From the NCBI RefSeq assembly GCF_032854445.1, contig NC_088298.1:62001-126000 (forward strand): 64,000 nucleotides of DNA. The letters are read 5' to 3'. Position 1 is the first letter of the stretch. Every line of letters starts with the position of its first letter. A program made the translations under genes and the position numbers. Positions 7,716 through 18,467 of the stretch are shown here, in pieces. This stretch comes from Liolophura sinensis. Lineage: Eukaryota; Mollusca; Polyplacophora; Chitonida; Chitonidae. Under the pieces are notes generated by a model that was not told the origin of the DNA, made no database searches, and saw nothing but the letters and a program-made list of their open reading frames with translations.

Positions 7716-10700
7716 ATGGCTCTAAATGTTGTATCACTAAATTGTCAGGGTTTGCTTTCGGACTGGAAGCAATTTTCCCTTGGCCATACCTTCAGGTCAT
7801 TAAAAGCAGATGTTGCTTTTCTACAAGAGACGCATTTTACCGACGTCAATGACGTAACCCGGTTTGAAACAGCTGTGAAAGGGAAAGTCTTTTCCTCTTC
7901 CGGCTCGAATCATAGAGCGGGCACGGCTATTGTGTTTCTTGCTTCTTTCCTCGCCTCGGGGACCATAGTGTCATCTGTCACTGATCCTGGTGGTCGTTGG
8001 GTCAAGGTTGAGGCGGAGTATTCAGGCTTTGATTTTACGTTTGTCGCCGTACATGCACCAACATATGTTCCTGACCGTCGTCGGTTTTTCCAAGGTCTAG
8101 AAAGAGTTTTGGGTGATTCAAACACCAACGTCTTCCTGGCCGGAGATTTCAATTGCGTCTTAAATCCTCTAATAGATAGGCGAAGCACGGCCGTGGTAGC
8201 TTCTGATTCGTCTACTGCTCCTTTGGCAACTTTGATTAAAACATATTCTCTGTCGGATACTTTTAGGTTCCTTCATCCTGATGCCCATGAATACACTTGG
8301 ACCTCGCCAACTGGTGCGCACTATTCGCGTCTGGATAGAGTGTATTGTAGCAAGGATCTCCTTGGACATCTGGTTCATGCAGGTCATGAACCCACTGCCA
8401 TGTCTGATCATACTATGGTCACAGCCAAATTTGACTCAGGGGATTGGGTAGAGAAAGGTCCGGGGTTCTGGAAGCTCAAAGTCAGCCTTTTGAATGACGA
8501 AGAGTTTCACAAGAACATGCGAGATTATTTTGCCGCTTGGATGTCAGAGAGGGATTCTTTTAGGTCTGCTGCTGAATTCTGGGAGGAGGGCAAATCTGGG
8601 CTTAAGCGGGTGGCACTGTCGTACAGTAAAGCTAGGGCACGTCGCCGTAAACGGACTCAACGTAAACTCCTAAAGGATTACAACAAGGTCTCTAAAAGAG
8701 TTAGTGATGGGGAGACCCATCTAGTTGACCTGTTGGAAGGTCTAAAACGTAAAGTGCGGGCTGGTGAGCAACAGGCTTATAAAGCAGCCGCCGTTCGTGC
8801 CAGAGTCAAGTGGCAGGTGGAAGGCGAGAACCCCACTCGCTATTTCTGTTCTTTGGAGAAGTCGCGTGCTACAGAAAATCTTATCCGCGAAGTAGCAACT
8901 CGTGATGGCCGTTCAGTCCGGTCCACCGAGGATTTATTGCAAGCCACATGCGATTTCTACCAGAGCCTCTTCACCTCAGAGGGAGTTGAGAGAAATTGCA
9001 TGGAGGAGTTGATCTCCCAGATCTCCCAGATCTTGCCTCCTCAGGAGGCCGCGATTTGTGAACAGCCGTTCACTTTGGAAGAGCTGCACTCTGCAGCAAA
9101 GTCCATGACGCTGAACAAGTCCCCAGGTATCGATGGTCTTCCTGTCGAACTGTATTTGGCTTTCTGGGATGTCCTAGGCCCTATCCTGCTGGACGTTGCC
9201 AACGAGGCTTTTGAGCAGGGTGAGTTAACCGATTCAATGCAGCAGGCTCTTGTCAGGCTCGTTCACAAGCGGGGGCTAAAAGAGGACCTGCGGAATTGGA
9301 GGCCGATTTCACTCTTGTGTGCCGATTATAAGATCATTACGAAGGCGCTAACCCGCAGACTTGGATCCGTAATGGGCCTTGTTGTTCACAGTGATCAGAC
9401 CTGTTCTGTGCCAGGGAGGTCAATCCTCACCAATAGCTTCCTTGTTCGGGACCTTATAGAGCTGGTCGAACACGAGGATATCGAGGCGGCAATCATAAGC
9501 CTTGATAACGAGAAGGCTTTTGATCGTTTGGAATGGGATTTTATGCACAAAGTGTTGGAGCGGATGGGGTTCGGGCCTGTTTTTTGTAAATGGATCCGGC
9601 TTCTTTACAAGTCTCCAGTAAGTCGTGTAATGGTGAATGGTTTTATTGGTGACCCTGTTCTCCTCGAGCGTGGAGTTCGCCAGGGCTGTCCTCTGTCTCC
9701 CCTGCTTTACGTTCTGGCCGCAGAGGTTCTTGGGGTGGTTGTGAGGTCTTCTGACATGAAGGGAGTGAGAGTCCCTGATGTCGAAGAACCGATCAAAATC
9801 TCCCAGTATGCCGACGACGCATCTCTCTTCGTTGGAGATGATGAAGACTTCCACATTGCTGAGGCGATCTTGAACAAGTACCAGAAAGCATCTGGCTGCA
9901 AAGTCAACAGATCCAAGTCAAAAGGGTTATTCTTGGGTGCTTGGAGGGGTCGTGCTGATACTCCTTTGGGTATTGAATGGTCACAAGATCACGTCAAACT
10001 CTTGGGGGTAAAACAAGGTGCAAAAAACGCGGCTTCTGTTAACTGGAATGACCGCATCCAGAAGGTCGGCAGCACCCTCAAGGGGTGGAGCAAGAGAGGA
10101 CTAAGCATTGTTGGGCGAGTCCTTGTGTTAAACTTGCTGGCAATGTCGAAATTGTGGTATGTTGCCTCAGTTTTTGACTTGCCGGCGGATAAGGAGAACA
10201 CATTAGTTGGGATGTGTCGGGATTTTTTGTGGAAGAGCAAAAAGCCTCTGGTCTCTTCCAAAGTTTGTACCCTCCCCAAGGCAAGTGGAGGTCTAGGCCT
10301 CGTAGATATCGCCAAGAAGGTTCAGTCCTTAAAGCTGGCTTTTTTGGAGCGGCTTATGTTGAGTTCGTCTCGGTGGGCTCAGGTAGGCCGGAGGCTTGTG
10401 GCGTCGAAAAGTGAACCCCACGCTGTGGTTGATTTTTTCCGGCTGCTTAAAGCTCCAACGCGTTTCAGTTCTCTCCCTCGGTGGTACTTCGACCATCTGA
10501 AAACCTTCTTTAAGCTGAAACGGACTGAGGCTGATCCGGTTTCGTGGCAGGAAGCTCTGGATCAGCCTTTGTATGGAAATCCTCTAATTTTAGGAGAGGG
10601 TGGAAGACCTTTGATGCCTGGTAAGACAGCCACGCCCAGTTTCCGGCGATTGTCGGATATTGTGGATGGAGGCACCAGAGTGTGGCTGGTCTTGGAGTCG

Positions 10701-11492
10701 GTCAATTGGCGTCACCTAGCAGCTGTGCGAAGGGCAATACCGAAGGCATGGTTCAATCTGCCGGATACTGTCACGAATCCCAGCCGGACGAGGTATCAGG
10801 TTAACCAACAGGACCTTTCTCAGCTTTCCTCCAGGAGATGGTATCAGATCCTTCTGGTGGACAACGACGTAACCCCTGCCGGAGTCCAGAAGTGGCAACA
10901 GTTGGGTTGGGTGCCATCGTCCTGGAGGAACTTGTTTTTATCGCTCTGGAAGTCTGGGGTAGACAACCGAGTTAAGGAGGCAGTTTGGCTGCTGTGGCAC
11001 AGACAATGGTGGGTCGGGCATAAGTTAGTCCGAGCAGGACTGTCTGCATCTGCCGACTGTCCTTTGTGCTCGTCTCAGGACGAGACCGTAGAACACCTTG
11101 TGTGGCATTGCCCGGTTGCGTCCAGCATGTGGCAGATGTTGGAACGGACAATTGGGCGCCTCCTCGGACGAGGGTTCTCGTTAAGCCTGGAAGATGTGTT
11201 GTGGGGGGACTTGAGACAAGTGCCGCCTTCATTGAAACCGGTCGTCAGAGATCAGGTGTTTCTTTGTATCTGGTCGATTTGGAGGCATCGGTGCTACGTG
11301 GTAGCACACAATCACGTGATCGACCATCTTAAGGTGGTGCCCAGCCTTTTCCACAGGGACCTGCAGTACCACTTGCTGACTGTTTTTGAACGGCATCGCA
11401 GGCTGGGAAAGTTGGCGACATTCAAGATCACCTGGTGTCGCAATTCTATTCTTTTTGTTCTGCGGAACGGCAGGCCCGTTGTCCAATTTTAA
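7716..11492 (+). CDS. Tx1 LINE copy 1 ORF2: endonuclease-reverse transcriptase
   Basis: 1258 residues from the ATG of MALNVVSLNCQGLLSDW; the frame is open a little further upstream inside ORF1. Domains: APE-type endonuclease, about residues 1-235 (SLNCQG, FLQETHF, AGDFNCVLN, SRLDRVYCS, SDHTMV); a Lys/Arg-rich linker; reverse transcriptase, about 470-770 (LNKSPGIDGLPVELY, SLDNEKAFDRLEW, GVRQGCPLSPLLYVL, and YADD starting at about residue 698); a thumb region with LLGVKQG; and a C-terminal zf-RVT motif (CPLCSSQDETVEHLVWHC) starting at about residue 1115. The endonuclease nicks the target and RT primes from it. All catalytic motifs are present and the frame is intact. Confidence 0.9.
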   Translation: MALNVVSLNCQGLLSDWKQFSLGHTFRSLKADVAFLQETHFTDVNDVTRFETAVKGKVFSSSGSNHRAGTAIVFLASFLASGTIVSSVTDPGGRWVKVEAEYSGFDFTFVAVHAPTYVPDRRRFFQGLERVLGDSNTNVFLAGDFNCVLNPLIDRRSTAVVASDSSTAPLATLIKTYSLSDTFRFLHPDAHEYTWTSPTGAHYSRLDRVYCSKDLLGHLVHAGHEPTAMSDHTMVTAKFDSGDWVEKGPGFWKLKVSLLNDEEFHKNMRDYFAAWMSERDSFRSAAEFWEEGKSGLKRVALSYSKARARRRKRTQRKLLKDYNKVSKRVSDGETHLVDLLEGLKRKVRAGEQQAYKAAAVRARVKWQVEGENPTRYFCSLEKSRATENLIREVATRDGRSVRSTEDLLQATCDFYQSLFTSEGVERNCMEELISQISQILPPQEAAICEQPFTLEELHSAAKSMTLNKSPGIDGLPVELYLAFWDVLGPILLDVANEAFEQGELTDSMQQALVRLVHKRGLKEDLRNWRPISLLCADYKIITKALTRRLGSVMGLVVHSDQTCSVPGRSILTNSFLVRDLIELVEHEDIEAAIISLDNEKAFDRLEWDFMHKVLERMGFGPVFCKWIRLLYKSPVSRVMVNGFIGDPVLLERGVRQGCPLSPLLYVLAAEVLGVVVRSSDMKGVRVPDVEEPIKISQYADDASLFVGDDEDFHIAEAILNKYQKASGCKVNRSKSKGLFLGAWRGRADTPLGIEWSQDHVKLLGVKQGAKNAASVNWNDRIQKVGSTLKGWSKRGLSIVGRVLVLNLLAMSKLWYVASVFDLPADKENTLVGMCRDFLWKSKKPLVSSKVCTLPKASGGLGLVDIAKKVQSLKLAFLERLMLSSSRWAQVGRRLVASKSEPHAVVDFFRLLKAPTRFSSLPRWYFDHLKTFFKLKRTEADPVSWQEALDQPLYGNPLILGEGGRPLMPGKTATPSFRRLSDIVDGGTRVWLVLESVNWRHLAAVRRAIPKAWFNLPDTVTNPSRTRYQVNQQDLSQLSSRRWYQILLVDNDVTPAGVQKWQQLGWVPSSWRNLFLSLWKSGVDNRVKEAVWLLWHRQWWVGHKLVRAGLSASADCPLCSSQDETVEHLVWHCPVASSMWQMLERTIGRLLGRGFSLSLEDVLWGDLRQVPPSLKPVVRDQVFLCIWSIWRHRCYVVAHNHVIDHLKVVPSLFHRDLQYHLLTVFERHRRLGKLATFKITWCRNSILFVLRNGRPVVQF

Positions 11493-11540
11493 TCTGGCAA
11501 TTGTTCGTGACCTGGTGTCATGACTTCACGTTTTCAGCAG

Positions 11541-11746
11541 TTCCGCCTATTCTGAGGCGGAAGTTTTACTTTAAATTTTAATGGATATTTGTTTCTTGTG
11601 TCTGTCCTGGCTCTATCTGTCTGCCGGTTGTGACGTTTTAGTCATATAATGATGGGCTGGTCCTGTCAGTAAGGATGTAGGTATGTTTTACATACTGCGG
11701 ACAGATTTGGTTCTGTTTTCCCACAGCCTAGATTGCTGTGGCGTAC
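11541..11746 (+). other. LINE 3' UTR with two perfect hairpins (copy 1; conserved in others)
   Basis: Hairpin 1: TTCCGCCT (11541-11548) pairs with AGGCGGAA (11555-11562) around a 6-base loop. Hairpin 2: CCACAGC (11721-11727) pairs with GCTGTGG (11735-11741) around CTAGATT, five bases before the A tail. Both are retained in the other copies, with at most one mismatch in hairpin 1. A terminal stem-loop just before the tail is a typical RT recognition feature of stringent LINEs (inference). Confidence 0.7.
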
Positions 11747-11770
11747 AAAAAAAAAAAAAAAAAAAAAAAA

Positions 11771-11787
11771 GATAGAAAGATAGATAG
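11771..11787. repeat. GATA-type junction between LINE copies 1 and 2
   Basis: GATAGAAAGATAGATAG lies between the A tail of copy 1 and the first base of copy 2. Nearly the same sequence, lacking the first two bases (TAGAAAGATAGATAG), lies at the 2/3 (17913-17927) and 3/4 (24037-24051) junctions. Confidence 0.9.
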
Positions 11788-12289
11788 AGCTTTGGAGGTC
11801 AGACGTGTTGTCAGATCGCTCCATCTGTCAGGTTTCATTTCTCTGGATTTCCAGTGATTTCTTGTGTGTTTGTGATACTCACAGATTTCTCTTGTCACGA
11901 GCTATCCATTGATATAGTTTGTAGTCAGAAATTCTATATTTTTGACTAGTTTTTTGACGTTTTGTTGTTTGGCCAGCGTGGCCGGTTGGCCAGCCCGCGC
12001 GGCTTGGCTCCGGCACCAGTTGTCGTGGCCTGTGTTGGAGGCCTATACAGGTTACAGCATAGGACAGTGAACAAGGTCAGCTTGCCCGGTCGAGCTCCAT
12101 TCATCCCGGGCTAGCAGGGCACAGAAAGGCTTTTGTAACTAACAGGCAGCAAATTGGTGCACTCTTGCACGAAGTTTATTGGCCACTGTCACTAGACAGT
12201 TGATCAGTGAAGGGGTTGAGCACACAGTGCAGTACCTGACTGGCTGCCAACACAGTTGGACGTGTCAGCCGGGTAGCGCCTTTGGGCGA

Positions 12290-12337
<48 letters not shown>

Positions 12338-12347
12338 AACCAACAAA

Positions 12348-13859
12348 ATTGCTTTCCGCATTAAAAGGCCTCTTAGCCTTAAATTGCGAATTAAAGGCAA
12401 TGTAAAAGCCATTGACGTTTATCATGGGTTGCAGGAACGCATCGGCAGCGGACCCAAAGTGTTGAGGGGTTTGGTCCACGTTACTGGCGATCTGTGGAAT
12501 GTCACTGTTGCCAATGAGGAGGTCAAGCAAAAATTACTTAATGAAGATCTGGTACTTAATGGAGTAAACTGTCCGGTTTATGAAGTTGAGCAATCCAGAA
12601 CTTTGGTGAAGGTGAAGAGCCCTTATGAGATTCCGGATGAACGGATAGGGGCTGTTCTCAAACAGTTTGGAACGGTGCACTCTGTTGAACGAGAATGCTA
12701 CCTGTTCGACAGAACCTTGCAAAATGGGGTTAGGAGAGTATGGATGAGCAACATTTCGTCCACCATTCCTGAAGCCATATGGGTGGGAGCATCTTTTCGG
12801 TTACCAGTCTGGTACAGAGGGCAGGTGCGAGCTTGTCACTTGTGCCAGGCGACAGACCACCTAAAAAATGACTGCCCACTGAAAAACAAATGTTTGATTT
12901 GCAAGCAAGAAGGTCATTTCCAAAAGAATTGTCCTCAAGATCTGGACACTGAGAGTAGCGACAATCTGACAAGTAGTGGAGATGAAGATGACATCGCAGT
13001 TGCGATGGATGATAATGGTAATAAGAACGACGAGGATATGAATAATGATGATCATGACAATGAGCAGGGAGATAATGACGGAAAGGATGACAGTGATGAT
13101 GACACGGATGACAGTAATGAGGCTGAGGATGATTGTGAAATGGTGAATGGGGATACGAATGGTGGACAGGAGAGTAGCAATGATGTAGTGGGTAATGATG
13201 ATAAAAATGAGGTGAATGAGGCAGAGGACGGGAATGATAAAGATGCTATGGATAATGGTAAGGATGGGCTGGAGGGTGGTAGCAATGAAGAGGGTAAAGA
13301 GGATGAAAATGATGTGGACAAAAATGCAGATGATGGTATTTCATCAGTTTCTAGCCAGGTCAAACAGGAGGAAGTATCGTTGCGTTTCACTGAACCGTTG
13401 GTTCCGTACAGCTCGACCGGTCAGTCTCCCGAGCAAGACTCTTCACAAGACTTGTGGAGTCAGTCATTTACCTTTTCCCAGCCAGTTGCAAAACAAGATA
13501 TAAATGAGTCCTTATGGAGCACCGCTTCAGAGGCCATTTTTGTAGACACCTCAAAAGACCAAGTTAGCGGCATTGAAGCCTCTGGATCGGTTATCCCCAT
13601 GGACGACACGACGTCGGAAATGGAGGATTCCGTTCCGGGAGAAGACCTAGACGAGTCAATGCCGGCATACGCTAACGATCAAGGCGAGGTTTTAGTCCCT
13701 GTCTCCACTTCTTTAGGAGTCCATTATCGGACCATGCGCCGCGACTCAAAAATTGAGAAAGTCAGGAAACAGAGGAAAGTCATTTACCTGTCCCAGGAGG
13801 ACTTTGCTGCACGCAAGGCTGCCCTGTACAAGAAGTCGAGAAAAACAAAACTTAAATAG
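12348..13859 (+). CDS. Tx1 LINE copy 2 ORF1, open frame but initiator ATG changed to ATT
   Basis: 503 codons are open and closely match copy 1, including both CCHC knuckles and the acidic linker. The codon aligned with the copy 1 initiator reads ATT (12348-12350), and the flanking bases also differ (GAACCAACAAAATT against CACCACCAGAATG). The next ATG in frame lies deep inside the protein. As written, the gene would not start normally. The change may be real or may reflect poor consensus after the T44 tract. Confidence 0.75.
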   Translation: MAFRIKRPLSLKLRIKGNVKAIDVYHGLQERIGSGPKVLRGLVHVTGDLWNVTVANEEVKQKLLNEDLVLNGVNCPVYEVEQSRTLVKVKSPYEIPDERIGAVLKQFGTVHSVERECYLFDRTLQNGVRRVWMSNISSTIPEAIWVGASFRLPVWYRGQVRACHLCQATDHLKNDCPLKNKCLICKQEGHFQKNCPQDLDTESSDNLTSSGDEDDIAVAMDDNGNKNDEDMNNDDHDNEQGDNDGKDDSDDDTDDSNEAEDDCEMVNGDTNGGQESSNDVVGNDDKNEVNEAEDGNDKDAMDNGKDGLEGGSNEEGKEDENDVDKNADDGISSVSSQVKQEEVSLRFTEPLVPYSSTGQSPEQDSSQDLWSQSFTFSQPVAKQDINESLWSTASEAIFVDTSKDQVSGIEASGSVIPMDDTTSEMEDSVPGEDLDESMPAYANDQGEVLVPVSTSLGVHYRTMRRDSKIEKVRKQRKVIYLSQEDFAARKAALYKKSRKTKLK

Positions 13860-13866
13860 ATCCATA

Positions 13867-16800
13867 ATGGCTCTGAATGTTGTCACACTAAATTGTCAGG
13901 GTTTGCTTTCGGACTGGAAGCAATTTTCCCTTGGCCATACCTTCAGGTCATTAAAAGCAGATGTTGCTTTTCTACAAGAGACGCATTTTACTGACGTCAA
14001 TGACGTAACCTGGTTTGAAACAGCTGTGAAAGGGAAAGTCTTTTCCTCTTCCGGGTCGAATCATAGAGCGGGCACGGCTATTGTGTTTCTTGCTTCTTTC
14101 CTCGCCTCGGGGCCATAGTGTCATCTGTCACTGATACCGGTGGTCGTTGGGTCAAGGTTGAGGCGGAGTATTCAGGCTTTGATTTTACGTTTGTCGCCGT
14201 ACATGCACCAACATATGTTCCTGACCGTCGTCGGTTTTTCCAAGGTCTAGAAAGAGTTTTGGGTGATTCAAACACCAACGTCTTCCTGCCGAGATTTCAA
14301 TTGCGTCTTAAATCCTCTAATAGATAGGCGAAGCACGACCGCGGTAGCTTCTGATTCGTCTACTGCTCCCTTGGCAACTTTGATAAAAACATATTCTCTG
14401 TCGGATACTTTTAGGTTCCTTCATCCTGATGCCCATGAATACACTTGGACCTCGCCAACTGGTGCGCACTCTTCGCGTCTGGATTGAGTGTATTGTAGCA
14501 AGGATCTCCTTGGACATCTGGTTCATGCAGGTCATGAACCCACTGCCATGTCTGATCATACTATGGTCACAGCCAAATTTGATTCAGGGGATTGGGTAGA
14601 GAAAGGTCCGGGGTTCTGGAAGCTCAACGTCAGCCTTTTGAATGACGAAGAGTTTCACAAGAACATGCGAGATATTTTGCCGCTTGGATGTCAGAGAGGG
14701 ATTCTTTTATGTCTGCTGCTGAATTCTGGAGGAGGGCAAATCTGGGCTTTAAGCGGGTGGCACTGTCGTACAGTAAGGCTAGGGCACGTCGCCGTAAACG
14801 GACTCAACGTAAACTCCTAAAGGATTACAACAAGGTCTCTAAAAGAGTTAGTGATGGGGAGACCCATCTAGTTGACCTGTTGGAAGGTCTAAAACGTAAA
14901 GTGCGGGCTGGTGAGCAACAGGCTTATAAAGCAGCCGCCGTTCGTGCCAGAGTCAAGTGGCAGGTGAAAGGCGAGAACCCCACTCCCTATTTCTGTTCTT
15001 TGGAGAAGTCGCGTGCTACTGAAAAGCTTATCCGCGAAGTAGCAACTCCTGATGGCCGTTCAGTCGGTCCACCAAGGATTTATTGCAGGCCACATGCGAT
15101 TTCTACCAGAGCCTCTTCACCTCAGAGGGAGTTGAGAGAAATTGCATGGAGGAGAAGATCACCCACATCTCCCAGATCTTGCCCTCCTCAGGAGCCGCGA
15201 TCTGTGAACAGCCGTTCACTTTGGATGAGCTGGCATTCTGCAGCAAAATCCATGACGCTGAACAAGTGCCCCGGTATCGATGGTCTTCCTGTCGAACTGT
15301 ATTTGGCTTTCTGGGATGTGCTAGGTCCTATCTGCTGGACGTTGCGAACGAGGCTTTTGAGCAGGGTGAGTTAACCAATTCAATGCAGCAGGCTCTTGTC
15401 AGGCTCGTTCACAAGCGGGGACCAAAAGAGGACCTGCGGAATTGGAGGGCCGATTTCACTCTTGTGTGCCGATTATAAGATCATTACGAAGGCGCTAACC
15501 CGCAGACTTGGATCCGTGATGGGCCTTGTTGTTCACAGTGATCTGACCTGTTCTGTGCCAGGGAGGTCAATCCTCACCAATAGCTTCCTTGTTCGGGACC
15601 TTATAGAGCTGGTCGAAGACGAGGATATCGAGGCGGGCAATCATAAGCCTTGATAACGAGAAGGCTTTTGATCGTTTGAATGGGCTTTTATGCACAAAGT
15701 CCTTGGAGCGGATGGGGTTCGGGGCCTGTTTTTTGTAAATGGATCCGGCTTCTTTACAAGTGTCCTGTGAGTCGTGTAATGGTGAATGGTTTTATTGGTG
15801 ATGTTCTCCTCGAGCGTGGAGTTCGCCAGGGCTGTCCTCTGTCTCCCCTGCTTTACGTTCTGGCCGCAGAGGTTCTTGGGGTGGTTGTGAGGTCTTCTGA
15901 CATGAAGGGAGTGAGAGTCCCTGATGTCGAAGAACCGATCAAAATCTCCCAGTATGCCGACGACGCATCTCTCTTCGTGGGAGATGATGAAGACTTCAAC
16001 ATTGCTGAGACGATCTTGAACAAGTACCAGAAAGCGTCTGGCTGCAAAGTCAACAGATCCAAGTCAAAAGGGTTATTCTTGGGTGCTTGGAAGGGTCGTG
16101 CCGATACTCCTTTGGGTATTGAATGGTCACAGGATCACGTCAAACTCTTGGGGGTAAAACAAGGTGCAAGAAACGCGGCTTCTGTTAACTGGAATGATCG
16201 CATCCAGAAGGTCGGCAGCACCCTTAAGGGGTGGAGCAAGAGAGGACTAAGCATTGTTGGGCGAGTCCTTGTGTTAAACTTGCTGGCAATGTCGAAATTG
16301 GTGGTATGTTGCCTCAGTTTTTGACTTGCCGGCGGATAAGGAGCACACATTAGTTGGGATGTGTCGGGATTTTTTGTGGAAGAGCAAAAAGCCTCTGGTC
16401 TCTTCCAAAGTTTGTACCCTCCCGAAGGCAAGTGGAGGTCTAGGCCTCGTAGATATCCCCAAGAAGGTTCAGTCCTTAAAGCTGGCCTTTTTTGGAGCGG
16501 CATGTTGAGTTCGTCTCGTGGGCTCAGGTAGGCCGGAGGCTTGTGGCGTCGAAAAGTGAACCCCACGCGGTGGTTGATTTTTTCCGGCTGCTTAAAGCTC
16601 CAACGCGTTTCAGTTCTCTTCCTCGGTGGTACTTCGACCATCTGAAAACCTTCTTTAAGCTGAAACGGACTGAGGCTGATCCGGTTTCGTGGCAGGAGGC
16701 TCTGGATCAGCCTTTGTATGGAAATCCCCTAATTTTGGGAGAGGGTGGAAGACCATTGATTCCTGGTAAGACGGCCACGCCCAGTTTCCGGCGATTGTCG

Positions 16801-17636
16801 GATATTGTGGATGGAGGCACCAGAGTGTGGCTGGTCTTGGAGTCGGTCAATTGGCGTCACCTAGCAGCTGTGCGAAGGGCAATACCGAAGGCATGGTTCA
16901 GTCTGCCGGATACTGTCACGAATCCCAGCCGGACGAGGTATCAGGTTAACCAACAGGACCTTTCTCAGCTTTCCTCCAGGAGATGGTATCAGATCCTTCT
17001 GGTGGACAACGACGTAACCCCTGCCGGAGTCAGAAGTGGCAACAGTTGGGTTGGGTGCCATCGTCCTGGAGGAACTTGTTTTTATCGCTCTGGAAGTCTG
17101 GGGTAGACAACCGAGCTAAGGAGTCTGTTTGGCTGCTGTGGCACAGACAGTGGTGGGTCGGGCATAAGTTAGTCCGAGCAGGACTGTCTGTATCTGCCGA
17201 CTGTCCTTTGTGCCTCGTCTCAAGACGAGACCGTAGAACACCTTGTGTGGCATTGCCCGGTTGCGTCCAGCATGTGGCAGATGTTGGAACGGACAATTGG
17301 GCGCGTCCTTGGACGAGGGTTCTCGTTCAGCCTGGAAGATGTGTTGTGGGGCGACTTGAGACAAGTGCCTTCTTCATTGCAACCGGTCGTCAGAGATCAG
17401 GTGTTTCTTTGTATCTGGTCAATTTGGAGGCATCGGTGCTACGTGGTAGCACACAATCACGTGATCGACCATCTTAAGTGGTGCCCAGCCTTTTCCACAG
17501 GGACCTGCAGTACCACTTGCTGACTGTTTTTGAACGGCATCGCAGGATGGGAAAGTTGGCGACATTCAAGACCACCTGGTGTCGCAATTCTATTCTTTGC
17601 GTTCTGCGTAACGGCAGGCCCGTTGTCCAATTTTAA
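13867..17636 (+). pseudogene. Tx1 LINE copy 2 ORF2, multiply frameshifted
   Basis: Starts at the ATG of MALNVVTLNCQG. A deletion near 14112 and a lost GG near 14289 break the endonuclease, and an in-frame TGA replaces the Arg codon near 14485-14487. Further single-base gains and losses recur up to about 16.5 kb and again near 17035, 17217 and 17476. YADD and the GVRQGCPLSPLLYVL box survive in one fragment (15680-16324), and the zinc motif is split. Sense and antisense fragments here are pieces of one gene. Most breaks are 1-base changes in short homopolymers, so uncorrected read errors are a serious alternative to mutation. Confidence 0.85.
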
Positions 17637-18467
17637 TCTGGCAATTGTTCGTGACCTGGTGTCATGACTTCACGTTTTCAGCAGTTCCGCCCATTCTGAG
17701 GCGGAAGTTTTACTGTAAAGTTTAATGGATATTTGTTTCTTGTGTCTGTCCTGGCTCTATCTGTCTGCCGGTTGTGACGTTTTAGTCATATAATGATGGG
17801 CTGGTCCTGTTAGTAAGGATGTAGGTATGTTTTACATACTGCGGACAGACTTGGTTCTGTTTTCCCCACAGCCTAGATTGCTGTGGCGTACAAAAAAAAA
17901 AAAAAAAAAAAATAGAAAGATAGATAGAGCTTTGGAGGTCAGACGTGTTGTCAGATCGCTCCATCTGTCAGGTTTCATTTCTCTGAATTTCCAGTGATTT
18001 CTTGTGTGTTTCTGATACTCACAGATTTCTCTTGTCACGAGCTATCCATTGATATACTTTGTAGTCAGAAATTCTATATTTTTGACTAGTTTTTTGACGT
18101 TTTGGTGTTTGGCCGGCGTGGCCGGTGGGCCAGCCTGCGCGGCTTGGCTCAGGCACCAGTTGTCGTGGCCTGTGTTGGAGGCCTATACGGCTTACAGCAT
18201 AGGACAGTGAACAAGGTCAGCTTGCCCGGTAGAGCTCCATTCATCCCGGGCTAGCAGGGCACACAAAGGCTTTTGTAACTAACTTGCAGCAAATTGGTGC
18301 ACTCTTGCACGAAGTTTATTGGCCACTGTCACTAGACAGTTGATCGGTGAAGGGGTTGAGCACGTAGTGCAGTACCTGACTAACCGTCCACACAGTTGGA
18401 CGTGTCAGTCGGGTAGCGCCTTTGGGCGAGGGTTTTTTTTTTTTTTTTTTTTTTTTTCACCACCAGA

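Larger units (their letters stand above)
5639..11770 (+). mobile_element. Tx1-clade LINE copy 1 (both ORFs open)
   Basis: Full-length unit: 5' UTR 5639-6196, ORF1 6197-7708, ORF2 7716-11492, 3' UTR to 11746 and A tail 11747-11770. ORF2 combines an apurinic endonuclease, an RT with YADD and a zf-RVT zinc motif. The phrase pattern LGAWRGRADTPLGIEW after the YADD box is typical of the Tx1 group of L1-like elements. Members of the Tx1 clade are known to favour specific targets, including RNA genes and microsatellites, which fits the GATA flanks. This copy appears coding-competent. Confidence 0.85.
11788..17912 (+). mobile_element. Tx1-clade LINE copy 2 (ORF1 start lost, ORF2 broken)
   Basis: Full-length unit with the same ends as copy 1. 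Its 5' half and ORF1 resemble copy 1; its 3' third shares variants with copy 3 (for example CTGCGTAACGG in place of CTGCGGAACGG near the ORF2 end). Many 1-base indels lie between about 14.11 and 17.48 kb. Confidence 0.85.
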
